A DNA stretch of 64,000 bases, from NCBI GenBank assembly GCA_013397435.1, contig VZRG01002531.1, positions 32,839-96,838 on the forward strand, in the 5' to 3' direction. The position numbers and the translations under genes are program-made. The notes under the pieces were generated by a model that saw nothing but the letters and a program-made list of their open reading frames with translations, had not been told where the DNA came from and did not search any database. This DNA comes from Erythrocercus mccallii (Eukaryota; Chordata; Aves; Passeriformes; Dicruridae). This document shows, piece after piece, positions 23,991 through 35,300 of this stretch (position 1 is its first letter; every line of letters starts with the position of its first letter).

Positions 23991-25145
23991 CAGTCAGACA
24001 CATTGTGTAGCATGGGGAGAGAGTGAGATGCTGGGCCACAAATAGAGAGTGTGTGTGGTCTGTCAGAGCCAATAACTTAAATAAGAAATGAATTAATGAA
24101 GACTATAACCTGATCTTTCTAGACAGAAAAAAGTTAGAGCTGCTAATTACTCCCATCCAAACGGCAATGCAGATACGTGGGCACAAATCCCACTTTACTA
24201 AGAAATTTCTATGTGTTTGTAGATGTAAATGAAAGGCTGTACATCTTAAAAAAACCTAGAAATCAGGCATCCATCAGGCAGGCTTCGCTAAGGAAGAGCT
24301 GTAGCAGAGAAGCCTATGACCCAGATCTTCCCACCCTGGGCACAGGGAATTTTCTCCTCCTCTTATTCAGCAGCATTGCTGGTCCAAGCCTGGCCTGAGG
24401 TGGTTTAAGGGATACACGCAAAACAAATGTAGCCAGTGCACAGAGGAAATGCTGGGAATTGGCTGGTTCTGTTTTAGTGCCTGATCTCCTTCAAGAACAC
24501 CTGGCACCGTATAAAGCAAAAGCAAACTGCATGGATAGTTCCATGGCCTCTGAATAAACTTCAGCAAAACACACTGCTCCATTCAACCTCCAAAATTAAT
24601 AAATGCTGTCTGTATGCAGTCTCTGGAATCAGGTATGCCTGGCAGCACTCTCTGCCTGCCTCTTTGAGGAGAGACAGCTGATTTACCAGAGAAACTCCTT
24701 GATGAAGGCCTCAAACACACTAATTCCTATAGAGAGAGGAGTTGCAGACCAAACAGACTCACTGCTGGGAATTTTTACTTAATTTAAGTACAAATAGCAC
24801 AGATTTCTGATGCCTTAATATTGACCAAGGAAAAAAAAGAACACAAACACCTTCTGTGCTCCTTCCCCTGAATCAGTTATTATATCCCCTTTCCTAGCCT
24901 CAGCTTCTCTGACTTTCACCCCATGTCACAGTTATCCTGTTCTGATTTCTCTGATGGCATCATAATTTCTTCTGAGGCTGGGCTTGGAACTGTATCTTGC
25001 TGATGCTTTTCACTTTTCTGTTCAGTTCATTTTTCTCTGCCACCATTTTTTTTTCTCTAGATTTTTCTCTGCTGCTCTTTGATTCTAGGTTGTCATCAAA
25101 GGGTTATTTTAGTGTGACCACTATGGCAAGGGTCACGTCTGTCTG
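23991..25145. other. Non-coding stretch, nothing recognised
   Basis: No repeat or gene seen. The T-rich section at about 25000-25080 precedes the minisatellite. Confidence 0.5.
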
Positions 25146-25316
25146 CAGTCCCTCAGGGTCTCCCTGCACTTCTGTTTTCCCCATGGCCACAGTTCCTCCA
25201 GGGTATATGGGTGTGGGTCACCTATAGCTGCAGTCCCTCAGGGGTGTTCCTACAACAAGGAACCCTCAGGGATGTCCCCACACTGGCATGGATGTTCACA
25301 GCCTCAGCCCCTTAGG
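25146..25316. repeat. Degenerate minisatellite-like repeat, about 5 units of 30-44 bp
   Basis: A motif close to cagtccctcaggg recurs with variation at 25146, 25190, 25231, 25261 and 25299, each followed by a C/T-rich stretch. 'Catgg' blocks precede some units (25182, 25287). The period is irregular, so the array is old or was formed by stepwise slippage. It ends about 15 bp before the duplicated unit at 25331. Confidence 0.45.
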
Positions 25317-25330
25317 TTTTGGTTACCAAA

Positions 25331-25558
25331 ACCAGAGTTAAAGATAATCTCAGTGCAGGGAATTTGGTCCTCTTGACTGCTTCAAAGCAGAGCTTTATGT
25401 TTCCCTTTAGAAAATCAATTTGGTATTAGTAAAATAAAAGAAGTAAATGAAAGGATCTTCATGTTACCTAGGGCATTAAAAATAAAGTCTCTGAAATATG
25501 TTTAAAGCAAACTAACATTCAGAAATCACAGAACAACTGCCATTGAAATGTGAATCAG
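25331..25558 (+). repeat. Duplicated unit, copy A (paired with 29194-29445)
   Basis: Aligned by eye with 29194-29445, this ~228 bp shares long blocks in the same order: aatctcagtg/gatctcagtg, ctcttgactgctt, tagaaaatcaa, attaaaaataaa, tatgtttaaagcaa, ctaacattcagaaa, gccattgaa. Identity looks near 80% outside gaps. Both copies are in the same orientation and 3.86 kb apart. Each contains AATAAA. It matches no CR1 or SINE part I know; it could be a dispersed repeat, two LTRs or a local segmental duplication. Confidence 0.75.
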
Positions 25559-26604
25559 CTCCCCTCCTCCCCATGCCCCATTTTCCATTCAGACCTGCCC
25601 CCAGGCATCCATTCCCAGCACCCAGCAACCCCCAGTTTCATTTCTCACTGGGCTGGGTTATGCTAGAGAAGAGCAAATTGCCTTTTGACACCCGTGGGGG
25701 TGTTCCTGGGCTGCCCAGACAGGCTCTGGGCTTGTTTTTGCTCTGCCCTGGGGATGCTGTGCTCCATCTGAGAGTGTGCCTTCTGTGTGTCCTTTGTTGT
25801 ATTCCCTGTATTAAAGTATTTCTTTTCTTTTCATATTGCTTTCAGCAGTGATACATGAAATTTCAAAATAACACAAATCAGGTACTTGGAAGACCTCACA
25901 AGAGACTTTATTCACTTCAACAAATTACATGAAAGATATATTTGATAGAAATATCTGCATAATGTTTTACCAAAATGCTTATGCGTGGCACATGACTTTT
26001 ATAGATGCAATAACTGCTGAAGTACCTCTAGAGTATGCTCAGCCAATAGCTGGAGCCGGGGGCAGGTGAGGTAACATGCAGATTTTAAATTCAACACCTT
26101 ATCAGCTCTTACGAGAAGATAGCAAGTGCTGACAGCAGGTGTTTTCTGAGAGCTGTGAGGTCACCCCAGATAGTGGAGCACCGGGTGATGTAATGCTGCT
26201 GCCATTCCTGCTGCAGTGGCCCTGAAGTGATATCTGACTTGCAGCCACACGTGATACTCATCTATAGAGGGGTGTACAGACCCTGTTCACAAATGGCTGG
26301 AGAAGTGGGATGATCTGAGGAAACAAATGTGATATTTGCAACACTTTTTTTTAAGAGCTGCCTTTCCACTGAGACTTTACACTGACATTTAACACTTGTA
26401 CTCCTACCAGAGAGGAGATAACCAGAGATTGAGATTAACCAGAAACTGCCAGGGGTTCTGTTGTGATAAGATGTTTATTTGATCTTTGCATTACTGTTAA
26501 ACTTTCATATACCCCCTGCCTGCTATGCAAATGTGATGTTTCCTACAACTTTCATGAAAAACCATAAAAGGAGACAAGAACTAAGAAAAATTTGATGTAC
26601 CGGA
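25559..26604. other. Non-coding stretch with promoter-like motifs near its end
   Basis: Nothing recognised until 26525-26571, where an octamer and a TATA-like string occur (separate entry). The plus-strand frame at 25543-25851 is Pro-rich at first and hydrophobic at its end; I consider it chance. Confidence 0.45.
26525..26571 (+). promoter_or_regulatory. Octamer plus TATA-like pair (candidate only)
   Basis: A perfect ATGCAAAT octamer (26525-26532, the consensus for POU/Oct factors) is followed 31 bp later by CATAAAAGG (26563-26571), which resembles a TATA box. Such a pair is found in some pol II promoters and LTR U3 regions, but both strings are short enough to arise by chance, and no transcript is visible. 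Confidence 0.2.
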
Positions 26605-26803
26605 ACATCTTTATTGTGAGGCTGCTCAGACACTGCAACATGTTACCCAGAGAAGCTGTGGATGTCCTGTGCCTGGAACTGTTAAGGTTGGATGGGATTT
26701 TGAGCATCCTGGTCTAGTGGAAGGTGTCCCTGGCCATGGCAGGTGCATTGGAACAAGATGATCTTTAGGGTCTCTTCAATTCTGTAATTCTATGATTTGA
26801 TGA
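26605..26803 (+). mobile_element. CR1 3' fragment with octamer tail
   Basis: Sense CR1 end: acccagagaagctgtggatg, cctggaactgttaaggttgg, atgggattttgagcatcctg, gtctagtggaaggtgtccct, catggcaggtgcattggaac, aagatgatctttagggtc. The tail reads attctgtaattctatgattt. About 200 bp, 5'-truncated. Confidence 0.93.
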
Positions 26804-27694
26804 CTTTTTTTAAAGTTACTGTTGCAAGCAGTATTTGGAATGGGTGTGATGACCTTGAGAATGAATTGAGTTCGGGGTAGTGACTGTCCAGCTGAACTGC
26901 AAGGGAGAGGCCCTGGGTCATAGACAATGGCAAGAAGCCCCAGAGGAGGCACTGCACGAGCTGTTCTGTGGTGGGTGGGGGCTGGATTGCTCAGAATGAG
27001 CTTGCTGCTTTCTGTGGGGCTGTCTGTCCCATCTCAGGGACAGGAGTGCTTCACTCACAGCCTTGGCCTTTGCCTGGCCCTGAGGAACTCATTTAATATC
27101 TCTCATAGATTCTGCAGACTTGTTTCAAAGGCACTGAGTTCTCAGAAGCTCCCATAAGATCAGACTGTAAACTTGAATCCTCAGGCCACATTTATTATTA
27201 AATCTCCAACTTCCTAAGTAGAAAATGATCCTTTTGCACTGAACATCTGCTGCATCTTACTAATTCTGACCAAAATACGAGATACTTATTTAAAACAATG
27301 AAGTCTAGGCTATGTTGCTAATCGCAGTGACAGCATTTTTGCTTCAAAATAAGAATTTTTTTTCTGTTATAATTTTGGTAGTGTCTCAGCAGTCAGATAA
27401 CAAGCATCATCCAAAGTGCTGGTGATGTTTCTGGAGTATATGGTCCAAGTATATCTTAGGTAAGGCATGTCTGCTGTGTATGCATTCTTTGAAATCCTCT
27501 CTGGAGATCTGGATGTGTTATACCCATCTATGAAACTAGTGGACAAGAGATTGCATTCAGAATACTATATCTCAGCCAGAATTACTGCTAATAAATCTGA
27601 GGTTATTGCTAATAACTATGTCATGTGCATCCTGAACATGAATTCACTTTTAGCTATCTTATAAATAAATGTAAAAAGAATTTAAACTCATTAG
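26804..27694. other. Non-coding stretch, nothing recognised
   Basis: No gene, repeat or RNA recognised. A T-rich run lies near 27357-27365. Frames of 65-76 codons at 26927-27157 and 27467-27664 carry no family features. Confidence 0.45.
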
Positions 27695-27886
27695 CCATTA
27701 ACCTAATGCTACCAGGTCCTAAACCTTGGACCTAAACCACTTCCCTAAGCATCACATCCACACACTTCTTGAACACTTCCAGGAACAGCAATTTTATCCA
27801 CTTTCCTGGGCAGAGCATGTTCCAATGCTTGACTACCCTATCCATAAAGAAATTTTCCCTAATATCCAATCTAAACCTCCTCATAG
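27695..27886 (-). mobile_element. CR1 fragment lacking its extreme 3' end
   Basis: The plus strand begins at ccattaacctaatgctacca and continues antisense: gaacacttccaggaacagca, ccactttcctgggcagagca, gttccaatgcttgactaccc, ccctaatatccaatctaaac. The terminal ~40 bp with the octamers is absent, so the copy is truncated at both ends. Same subfamily as the 4.2 kb fragment. Confidence 0.9.
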
Positions 27887-29193
27887 TTGTTTATCTGTAA
27901 TGCCTGTTTCCTGTCCCTGACAGAGCAGGGTTTGCACTGCTGTTAGGACACATCTCACAGCAGTTTTGAGCTAGGCATCTCTCTCCAGGAACAAGGATCT
28001 TTGTCCTCCCAGGCCTGGTATGAATTCCAGTGCGGTTAGAGTTACATGCAACACCAAAATTTAAACTAGCAGAGAAATTGGAAGTTAAGAGAGGAGCTGT
28101 CTGCTGACTTCTGAACTTGAGGAACATTAGAATGCAGAAGGGCATAAATAAAGAGATGGAACAAACTGGAGAACACCAGTTTCTCCTTCAGACACCTCCT
28201 AGCATGATGGGCTAGACTCCTCTTTGGTTATGCTTCCTTCTCCATTATGAAAGCACTTGCTCCAAGGATCCCGTAGAATTTTTCCAGGGTCCTGTATGAG
28301 AGATATTTCCATAGAAGACTTCATCATTGAAGGAATACTTGGCAATGCTATGCTAAGACCCATGGAAATGATTTGAAAACCCCTTGCATTGCATTAAACA
28401 TTTAGACCATCCTCTGCTGACAGAGTAGTCTAAGCACAATTGGAGTCAAGCAGCTGGATTTCATAATTTTCATGGAGTAAGAATTGCAGAGGCTGATCAA
28501 TCTCATTATTCAAAGTGACTTTGGGGGAGTCCTGTCTTCTCTCTGTGTTTTCCTCTCTGCTCTGACCAGCATGAACAACCCCTTCTCTGTTTTGTATGTA
28601 CATGGTCGGTTGCTTGGAGATGATCTGAGATTGACATGACTGGGAAGGTTTGTGGTGGACTTCTGAGGAAGCTGCTACAAAGTACATGAAAGGAGGCTAA
28701 AGGCAGCTTTTAAGATTAAGATCAATGATTTCTCAACATTTCAAAACATACTTACTAAAAGAATACCTACTTTGCTTGTCCAGGCTGGTTTCTGGGAATG
28801 GGATGTGATGCTTTCTCCCTTATCTGCCTGGATTTTTCTGCAGACACGGTGTCTGTCTTCAGTCAGAAGAAAGTGGCACATTATTTAACTTGCATCTAAA
28901 AAGTGCAACACTCATCTGTGATTCAAACTGGAATAGCAGGCCATAATATTCAGGGTTACAGAGAGGTCAAAAGGAGAGCAGTTCCTCAAAAAGGGGAGGT
29001 TTAATGTAATTTTAACCATTATGTTTGCTGAAAGATGAGGACCGTGCTAGTCTACAGGACAAACAATTAAAGACCTCCTGAATTGCTCCTCTGTTATAAA
29101 GGAGTTGAACTTTACCTGACCTTTCCACCAGGAGCTAAAGTCAGTCAGATTTGCTGACTTCATGCTCCTTTCTGAAACTCTTATATAGAAAAA
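27887..29193. other. Non-coding stretch, nothing recognised
   Basis: No repeat, frame or RNA of note between the CR1 fragment and the second copy of the duplicated unit. Confidence 0.45.
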
Positions 29194-29445
29194 ACAGAAT
29201 TAAGGATGATCTCAGTGTGAGTTGCATGCAGAATTTGATGCTCTTGACTGCTTTAAAGCAAATTTTATATTTTGCATTAGAAAATCAAACTGATATTACT
29301 AAAATAGAAGAAGAAAGAGAAAGATATCTTCATGCTATTTAGTATTAAAAATAAAATCTCTAGCATATGTTTAAAGCAAGCTAACATTCAGAAACCACTA
29401 GGGTTAATATTTGCTAGAATATCTGCCATTGAACTGTGAGTCAGT
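29194..29445 (+). repeat. Duplicated unit, copy B (paired with 25331-25558)
   Basis: Diverged direct copy of 25331-25558 (shared blocks are listed there). It carries two extra pieces, one of about 6-8 bp near 29218 and one of about 20 bp at 29400-29420. It is open in one frame for about 45 codons (within 29151-29342), but the equivalent stretch of copy A has a one-base length difference, so there is no conserved reading frame. Confidence 0.75.
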
Positions 29446-29558
29446 TCTTTCAAGCGCGCTCCAGTTTGGCGCATTGTTGTGAATATATATCCTTCTTAAT
29501 TGTACTCTCTTCACATTCAAAGGAACCCTGCAAGTGCATGTTACACAGACACACACAG

Positions 29559-29562
<4 letters not shown>

Positions 29563-29602
<40 letters not shown>
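29563..29602. repeat. (CA)20 microsatellite
   Basis: An uninterrupted run of 20 AC units, preceded by an interrupted acacagacacacacagacat section from about 29542 and followed by gtgtg. The Thr-His and Cys-Val repeats in frames crossing it are translations of this run. Confidence 0.98.
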
Positions 29603-29605
<3 letters not shown>

Positions 29606-29860
29606 TGACATCTCACAGCAAAATCTGGAGATGCAGCAAAATCTATGAGGCAGGAATTATCTGGATGAAAGCAAATACCACCGGTATGGATGTTTATATC
29701 AGAGCTAATCACCCTGGTCTTCCTTTGTCGTCAGTGGATGGAACCAGGCATTGCTGGAGTGTGATTCATCTCATGCTGAGGCAGATGTCTGAAATGGGTC
29801 AGACACCTATTTCTGTCATTATCTTCAAAGGCTGCCTAGCTCAGAGACATCTGAGGGGGG

Positions 29861-30020
29861 GTGAGATGAGCATGAGTCAGCAGTGTACCCCCACAGTGAA
29901 GGCAGCTGGCTGCATCCTGGGATGTGCTAGAAAGTCCAGAGAGGTGGTTACTGACCCAGCTTTGAGCAGGTGGCTGGACTAGATGACCTCCCCAAGTCCT
30001 TTCCAGCCTGAATTACCCTG
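29861..30020 (+). mobile_element. CR1 fragment, internally rearranged (ORF part joined to 3' end)
   Basis: 29861-29960 resembles the CR1 reverse-transcriptase C-terminal region: agtcagcagtgtaccc, ctgcatcctgggatgtgcta, gtccagagaggtggttactg. It then joins gagcaggtggctggactaga, tgacctccccaagtcctttc and cagcctgaattaccctgtg, which is a CR1 3' end. The region between, expected to be several hundred bases, is missing. Confidence 0.65.
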
Positions 30021-30036
30021 TGAACCTGTTCTCTAT

Positions 30037-30094
30037 TCAGCACTTGTGAGATTGCATTCAGAGTACGATATCCTGTTTTGGGCTCCCTGTTCCA
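30037..30094 (+). mobile_element. Small CR1-like internal fragment
   Basis: cagcacttgtgagattgcat, then cctgttttgggctccctgtt, resembles the CR1 coding segment 'actcagcactggtgaggcc... ttttgggctcccc'. In an intact element this lies upstream of the 3' end, yet here it follows a 3' end 17 bp away. It is therefore either a separate insertion or a rearranged part of the neighbouring copy. Confidence 0.5.
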
Positions 30095-32166
30095 GTTAGG
30101 TTTTAGATGCCAATATTGGTTATCCCTCCTGTATTCAAACAGCCCTCCAAAGGAGTTGAACCCTGACTATCCCAGTGATTTTGTTCCAGTGCAGCCTCAG
30201 TTTCAGTGGCCCAGCCAAGGAGGCTGTGATATATGGGATAGGTGCAAGGGAAACAGGAAAGTAAGATGTGGCATTTTATCACTAATGCCAACGTCTTATG
30301 GTGTTCAAACCTCTGTTCTGATCTCCTGGTCTGGAAACAGTGAATCATTTACCCTTGATTCTTCTGTCTAAAATGAAGCTACTAAAAGGAAGCAGCTGGA
30401 TGCAAAATCCCAGCCAGCCTGACCATATCTGAGGTCAGAAGTTACAAAATCCCCACACTGCTGCATGCACAGGGCCCTACCCAGCTGCTACTGTTGGACA
30501 AGCAGGTCCCTGTTTCCTGCCTGCTACCTAAATGTGCTGACTTGCCATGGCAACCAGTCAACACTCAAAGTGTTTTAAAGCTGCTGAGGAAATGTCCCCA
30601 TTTATGTGCTGTCACACATTCAGAAAAAGCAGAATGTAGTAAAAAAGTGAACAGCCCCACTGCTTGCCCCAGCTGAACCTGACTGTGAGGTTCAGAGGCT
30701 TACAGCCAGGCTGATTTTGAAGATGAGGTCAGTTTAAACATAGTTCTATACTGTAGGATAAGGCAACAGCTTAAGTTCCATTTTTATCACTAGTTTCTAT
30801 TATCAATCCCATGTGTTTAATGTTTTGTTTAAAGTCCAGATTCAAGCTATGAGTTGGGAACCATAGTTCAGTTGTTCTAAGGATAAAACTAAAATGTGCT
30901 TTTCTAGATATTGCAAAGGGATAATTTAAGGATGATCAAAGAGCTTAATTCTCACTAATTTCCTTTAGTAGAAGACTTGCTCTCTCTTTCTCAGCTTAAT
31001 ATTTTTGTTCCTTCTTTTGAAATCTTTATACATCATCTTCATAAATGGCATGAGCAAACTCATAAGCCTTAAAAAACAAATGGCAAAATTCAAATAACCA
31101 AAAGGTATCTTAAAAAATAGAATTGTCAATGTTTTATTTAGAGTATGATTTTCATGACTTTCATCATCAAATATTTCATATTTAATCCTCATTATTTAGA
31201 GTATCCTTTTCATGATTTTCATTATTTTCATCCTCATTAATGAGGATATTCTGTATTTGAGAAGGACTGAATCACGTGTGCTGGTTATTCAGAGTTAATC
31301 TCCAAACTCTGAAGCAGCAGAGCGCTGAGTAAATTGTGTGCCAGTGGCACTTTCATTAGTGAATTTCACATTACCAGGGTTTTGCAATCTTCATCTCATA
31401 AAGAGGACAGGAAAAACAAAACAAGTCCTCAAGCGTCTGAAACAAGATAAAACAAATTACCTTCTGCAAAAATATTATTTCTCTGTTCTCCCATGAATGC
31501 TGAGTTACTCATACTTAAGAGGACACAGCAATAAGGACATTACATGTATCTGGGATCTCTTGCTTCGTTTATGACAAGTGAGATCTGCAGCCATCTCTTA
31601 TCCTGTGGGCACTCTCTGTTCCACAGGCACAGTTTGTGTGCTTTAGCAGATGGCAAAGCAGAGCTGAAACCTTGTCTGAGGGCCTTGTAAGTATGAGGAT
31701 TGGGGCAGGGTAGAGAAGCAAAACCTGCAGCCAGCCTCTGTATTGAGTAACAGAGGGGCTGTGAGGTCAGGGCAGGAGAACATGAGTTTGGGTGAGCTGC
31801 CATCCAAAAACACCCCAACAGAGCTTGGCAGGAGGAAGGTGACTTCTGCTGTTTCTGCTGTCACCAGAACATTTCCTGTTGGGACTTGGTCTGTGTCAGT
31901 CACCATCATCATCGTCTCTCCTGCTGTTCAGTCCTATCCAGAGGGAATGGCTCCTGTGCCATGCAGAACACCTGCTGTGCCTGGGCACCCTGTGCTTTGG
32001 CCTGGAGTCAGCTACGTTGAGCTGTGTTACTGTGAGTTAGAGCTTCCTCTTGTCATCGATTCTCCTGAGTATAGTGGAGAACCTGCACCAAATATCCTCC
32101 TTCTGTGAGAGGAGGAAATCATCAAGGGGTTGTTCAAACAACGTCTTTGTCACTTGCTGCAAGCTG
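30095..32166. other. Non-coding stretch with a 58-bp tandem duplication
   Basis: Apart from the duplication at 31134-31246, nothing recognised. The 121-codon plus frame at 31743-32108 and the frames opposite it show no domain. An A/T-rich zone spans about 30780-31260. Confidence 0.45.
31134..31246. repeat. 58-bp tandem duplication ending in a perfect palindrome
   Basis: ttatttagagtat begins at 31134 and again at 31192. The ttttcatgac/ttttcatgat and 'tttcat' blocks repeat in both units, and 'aatcctcatta' and 'catcctcatta' end them. The end of the second unit contains the 16-bp perfect palindrome tcctcattaatgagga (31231-31246) with a CATTAATG core of the type bound by homeodomain proteins. Confidence 0.7.
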
Positions 32167-32314
32167 AGCCATTCCTGGAAGTGTTCAAGGCCAGATTTAT
32201 GTGGCTTTGAGCAACCTGGTCTAGTGGGAGGCATCCCTGCCCACAGCAGGGATTTGGAATTAGATGTTCTTTCAGATCCCTCCCAACCCAATCCATTCTG
32301 TGATTTTATGATTG
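32167..32314 (+). mobile_element. CR1 3' fragment
   Basis: Sense CR1 end: cattcctggaagtgttcaag, gctttgagcaacctggtcta, gtgggaggcatccctgccc, gatttggaattagatgttct, tccctcccaacccaatccat, and tail attctgtgattttatgatt. The minus-strand frame of 154 codons at 32037-32501 crosses it and is not a gene. Confidence 0.92.
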
Positions 32315-35300
32315 ATTCAAAGGCTGGAGCAGCCACTTCTTTGGTGGGTGGCATCTTCATAACAATAACAATGAAACAGGCGATATAATAATAATACCCG
32401 CTTGGAAAATTGCCCTTTTTGGGTAGTAAAAGAAGGTTTTTAAAGAGGTGCGTACAACAGAAGAGATTAAACACAGAGTTCATGCTATTCACCCACTTCA
32501 TGCCATAATCTGTTCAAGACCTGCTCAAGAGCCAGCCAGGATTTCAGTTGCTGACACCTGCTGAGTTTGGGAGTTCTCATGCAATTTTCAGGTTGTTACT
32601 GAGTGGTACAAATAGATGGATAAAATTTTGCATACAGGTTCTGTTTATGTAAACTACAGAGATTTAGTCAGTTGTTCAGACTCTGCTTCTAGGATGGAAG
32701 AGAAATAAACAGACTTTTTGGAATAGTCAGAATAGTGGATCAAATTTGATCTGTGATGATATTGCCTAGCTGGGATGGGATTCGAGTCTTTTGTTAGAGG
32801 CTCCAAGGTTTAATGGGTCACTGTGGAAGGGTCCAATGAGAGGCAAGAGCTGTAGCTCTTGCTTTTGGAACAAAAGAGTTGATTTTTTTTATAGCTTCTC
32901 CCACTCACTTGCTCTGGGACTGGATGAAAAGGTCTGTAAGAAATCATTAGCCAGCATATTATTGACTCGGAGGCTCACCCAGATCATTCAACAAGTCCAC
33001 ACCAAATCTTATCTTCAGAACCAGGGCAGATGTCAAGGATATAATCAACAGGACCTTATCCCCTGCCTATCACAACCTCTAAACAGAGGCTAAGCTCTCC
33101 ACTGTGCATGCCCAGGCAAAGAGCTGGCATCTAACCACATGGTTGTTTTCTAGGAGGAAGGGAATTATATGTGCCAAAGTGTGTATGACATAATTGCTGC
33201 TGTTGCCAATGGTATTGCAAGAGTCAACTGTGTGGTTAAAGTACAAAAAATCTTGTTGTCTTCATGTCCTTGTAATAATGCAAAGAATATTAACTTGACT
33301 AACAAACTGTTCAATATATTAAAACAATCTTCTCTCTGAAAAAATAAACTAAATGAGGAGTGGTGATGGGTCCTTGCAATGAGAAAGAAAAACATCTGAG
33401 CTTGTAGAAAGCTGCTGCAGCTCTCCTGTTGGACAGATCAAGATAAGGAAACTTTGCAAACCCTTCTGGTAGGGCACTGGTTTGTCAGGCTGCCCCAGTC
33501 ACTGCTCCCATAAAAAGCTGTTTTTTTCTTCTATGCTACCAAAGACCAGGAAATTATCACATGCATTTAAACCTAGGGCTAAAACCTGGTACTGGATTCC
33601 AGAGACCTTGAAGGTAACAATCTGGTTTCTCACTTCCCAGCACAGACTTATAAAATGAAAACAACAGTAGCAGCAGTGAAACTCCACATCCCCAGAGCAG
33701 ACTGTGTTCATATAAACAGACATGGAATCTGACTTACAAGGAGCCTGATGAAAGGAAAGGAGAGCCATCCATCCATCCATCCATCCATCCATCCATCCAT
33801 CCATCCATCCATCCATCCATCCTTCAGCATTTTTCCTTCTTTTGTTCTTTCAGCCCCATTTCTCAAGCAGCTTTTGATGGAAGACCTAAGTCACTGCCTA
33901 AACTGAGTTCTGTCTGTAGCCTCCAGGCCTGAGTTCATGGGCATATTTCAGTGATTGCTTTAGAAATCTGGAGATATTTTTCTGAGCTGGTTTTAGTCAG
34001 ACACTAAGCAACTATTTCTTACTTTGGAGAGATGTTTTACATTGTCCAGCTCTCAGGAAAAAAATTATTTGGTTTTGGTTGCCACATACTAAGAAAAAAA
34101 AAGGAGTTCTTTCCCTTAGCAAACTGTGAACAATTAAATGGAATAGTTCTGGATTTTGCAAGGGGAATGCTTGCTGGAGGAAAAGAACAGCTCTCTGGTT
34201 TCACTTAGCAAACTATGAGTTTTGTGCAGTATTGAGACCTCTGTTGAAAACACAGTTGATTAATGACACTGTGCTCTGGAATGGTCTGTATGGATTTGCA
34301 GCTTACCTATGTACAGTGCTAACCAGTGCTTGGGGAGCTCCAGGTGAGGATGCATCACTATCTGAAGAAATACAGCTCCTAGGAAAACAATGGTGCTCCT
34401 GAGCATTACGAATTTTACTGCCACTTGACAGGAAACTGCCTGTCCTAGTGCCAAAATCCCTAGGTAGGAGCCATAGCTTTTTCAGCCCAATGAGGATCCT
34501 GCTCCCACAGGATTTTAAGGATTAAGAGCAATTCAACAGTAAGTGGTAGGTGCACTCCTTCTTCTGGGTGAATGGTTCTTTTACTTCTCCCTTTTTCCCT
34601 TCAATAGTCAGCCTGAAGATGGATTCACCCTAAAGTTGAAGTCCCATTTCCTGTGAGTACACAGGGGTAGGGCACACAATGGGAAGACAGAAAACAATCC
34701 CAAGCTGCTTCTCTTCTTGAGGAACACACACTGGGGTACAGAAATTATTCAGAACTGGAGTAAAATCAATTGCTAGGCAACGATAAGCAGAATGCAGGGT
34801 GATGAAGACCTTTTTCTATTGCACTGCCTGGCCTGGGCAAAGTGGAGATGTCCTTTAAATCAGTGCCTAGAGTTTCTGATTGCTTAGTTCCAGGCCATCA
34901 AGGATATCTAAGCCATAGTGAACAGCAGTCTCAGATATTTTGTTGTTTGGGCTGGTTGAACATGGTCCCCAGGTGAAGTGGGATGCATCCTTTGATCTGT
35001 GTGGTATTCATTCCTGACACTGACAGTTACACCTTAAGAAACAGAGTTTGGGAATATCTTGATATTATTCTTTCCATGACTCTCTTTTTCTTAAGAAAAT
35101 TGCTTTTATGTGAGTATGAACTCTTCAGAATTATGCCCTCCTTTGCATTTATATGGCCATCAGACACAGTTAGAGCTTGGAAAGCCAAGGATTTAGACTG
35201 ATGATGGTGTGAAGTGTTGGGTAGAAAAACATAGAGCAGCTGGTATCTTTTAGAAGTGGAAACATTAATGCTTAGAAATCTTGGGAAACAGCCAAAATCT

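Noticed and set aside
25331..29445. Provirus bounded by two LTRs
   Set aside because: No TG...CA ends, no tRNA primer-binding site after copy A, no gag or pol frame inside, and CR1 fragments within. Kept only as an alternative for the duplicated pair.
29404..29982. Frames with Thr-His or Cys-Val repeats
   Set aside because: Produced by the (CA)20 microsatellite.
33499..33816. Met-Asp-Gly-Trp repeat protein
   Set aside because: Translation of the (CCAT)n microsatellite.
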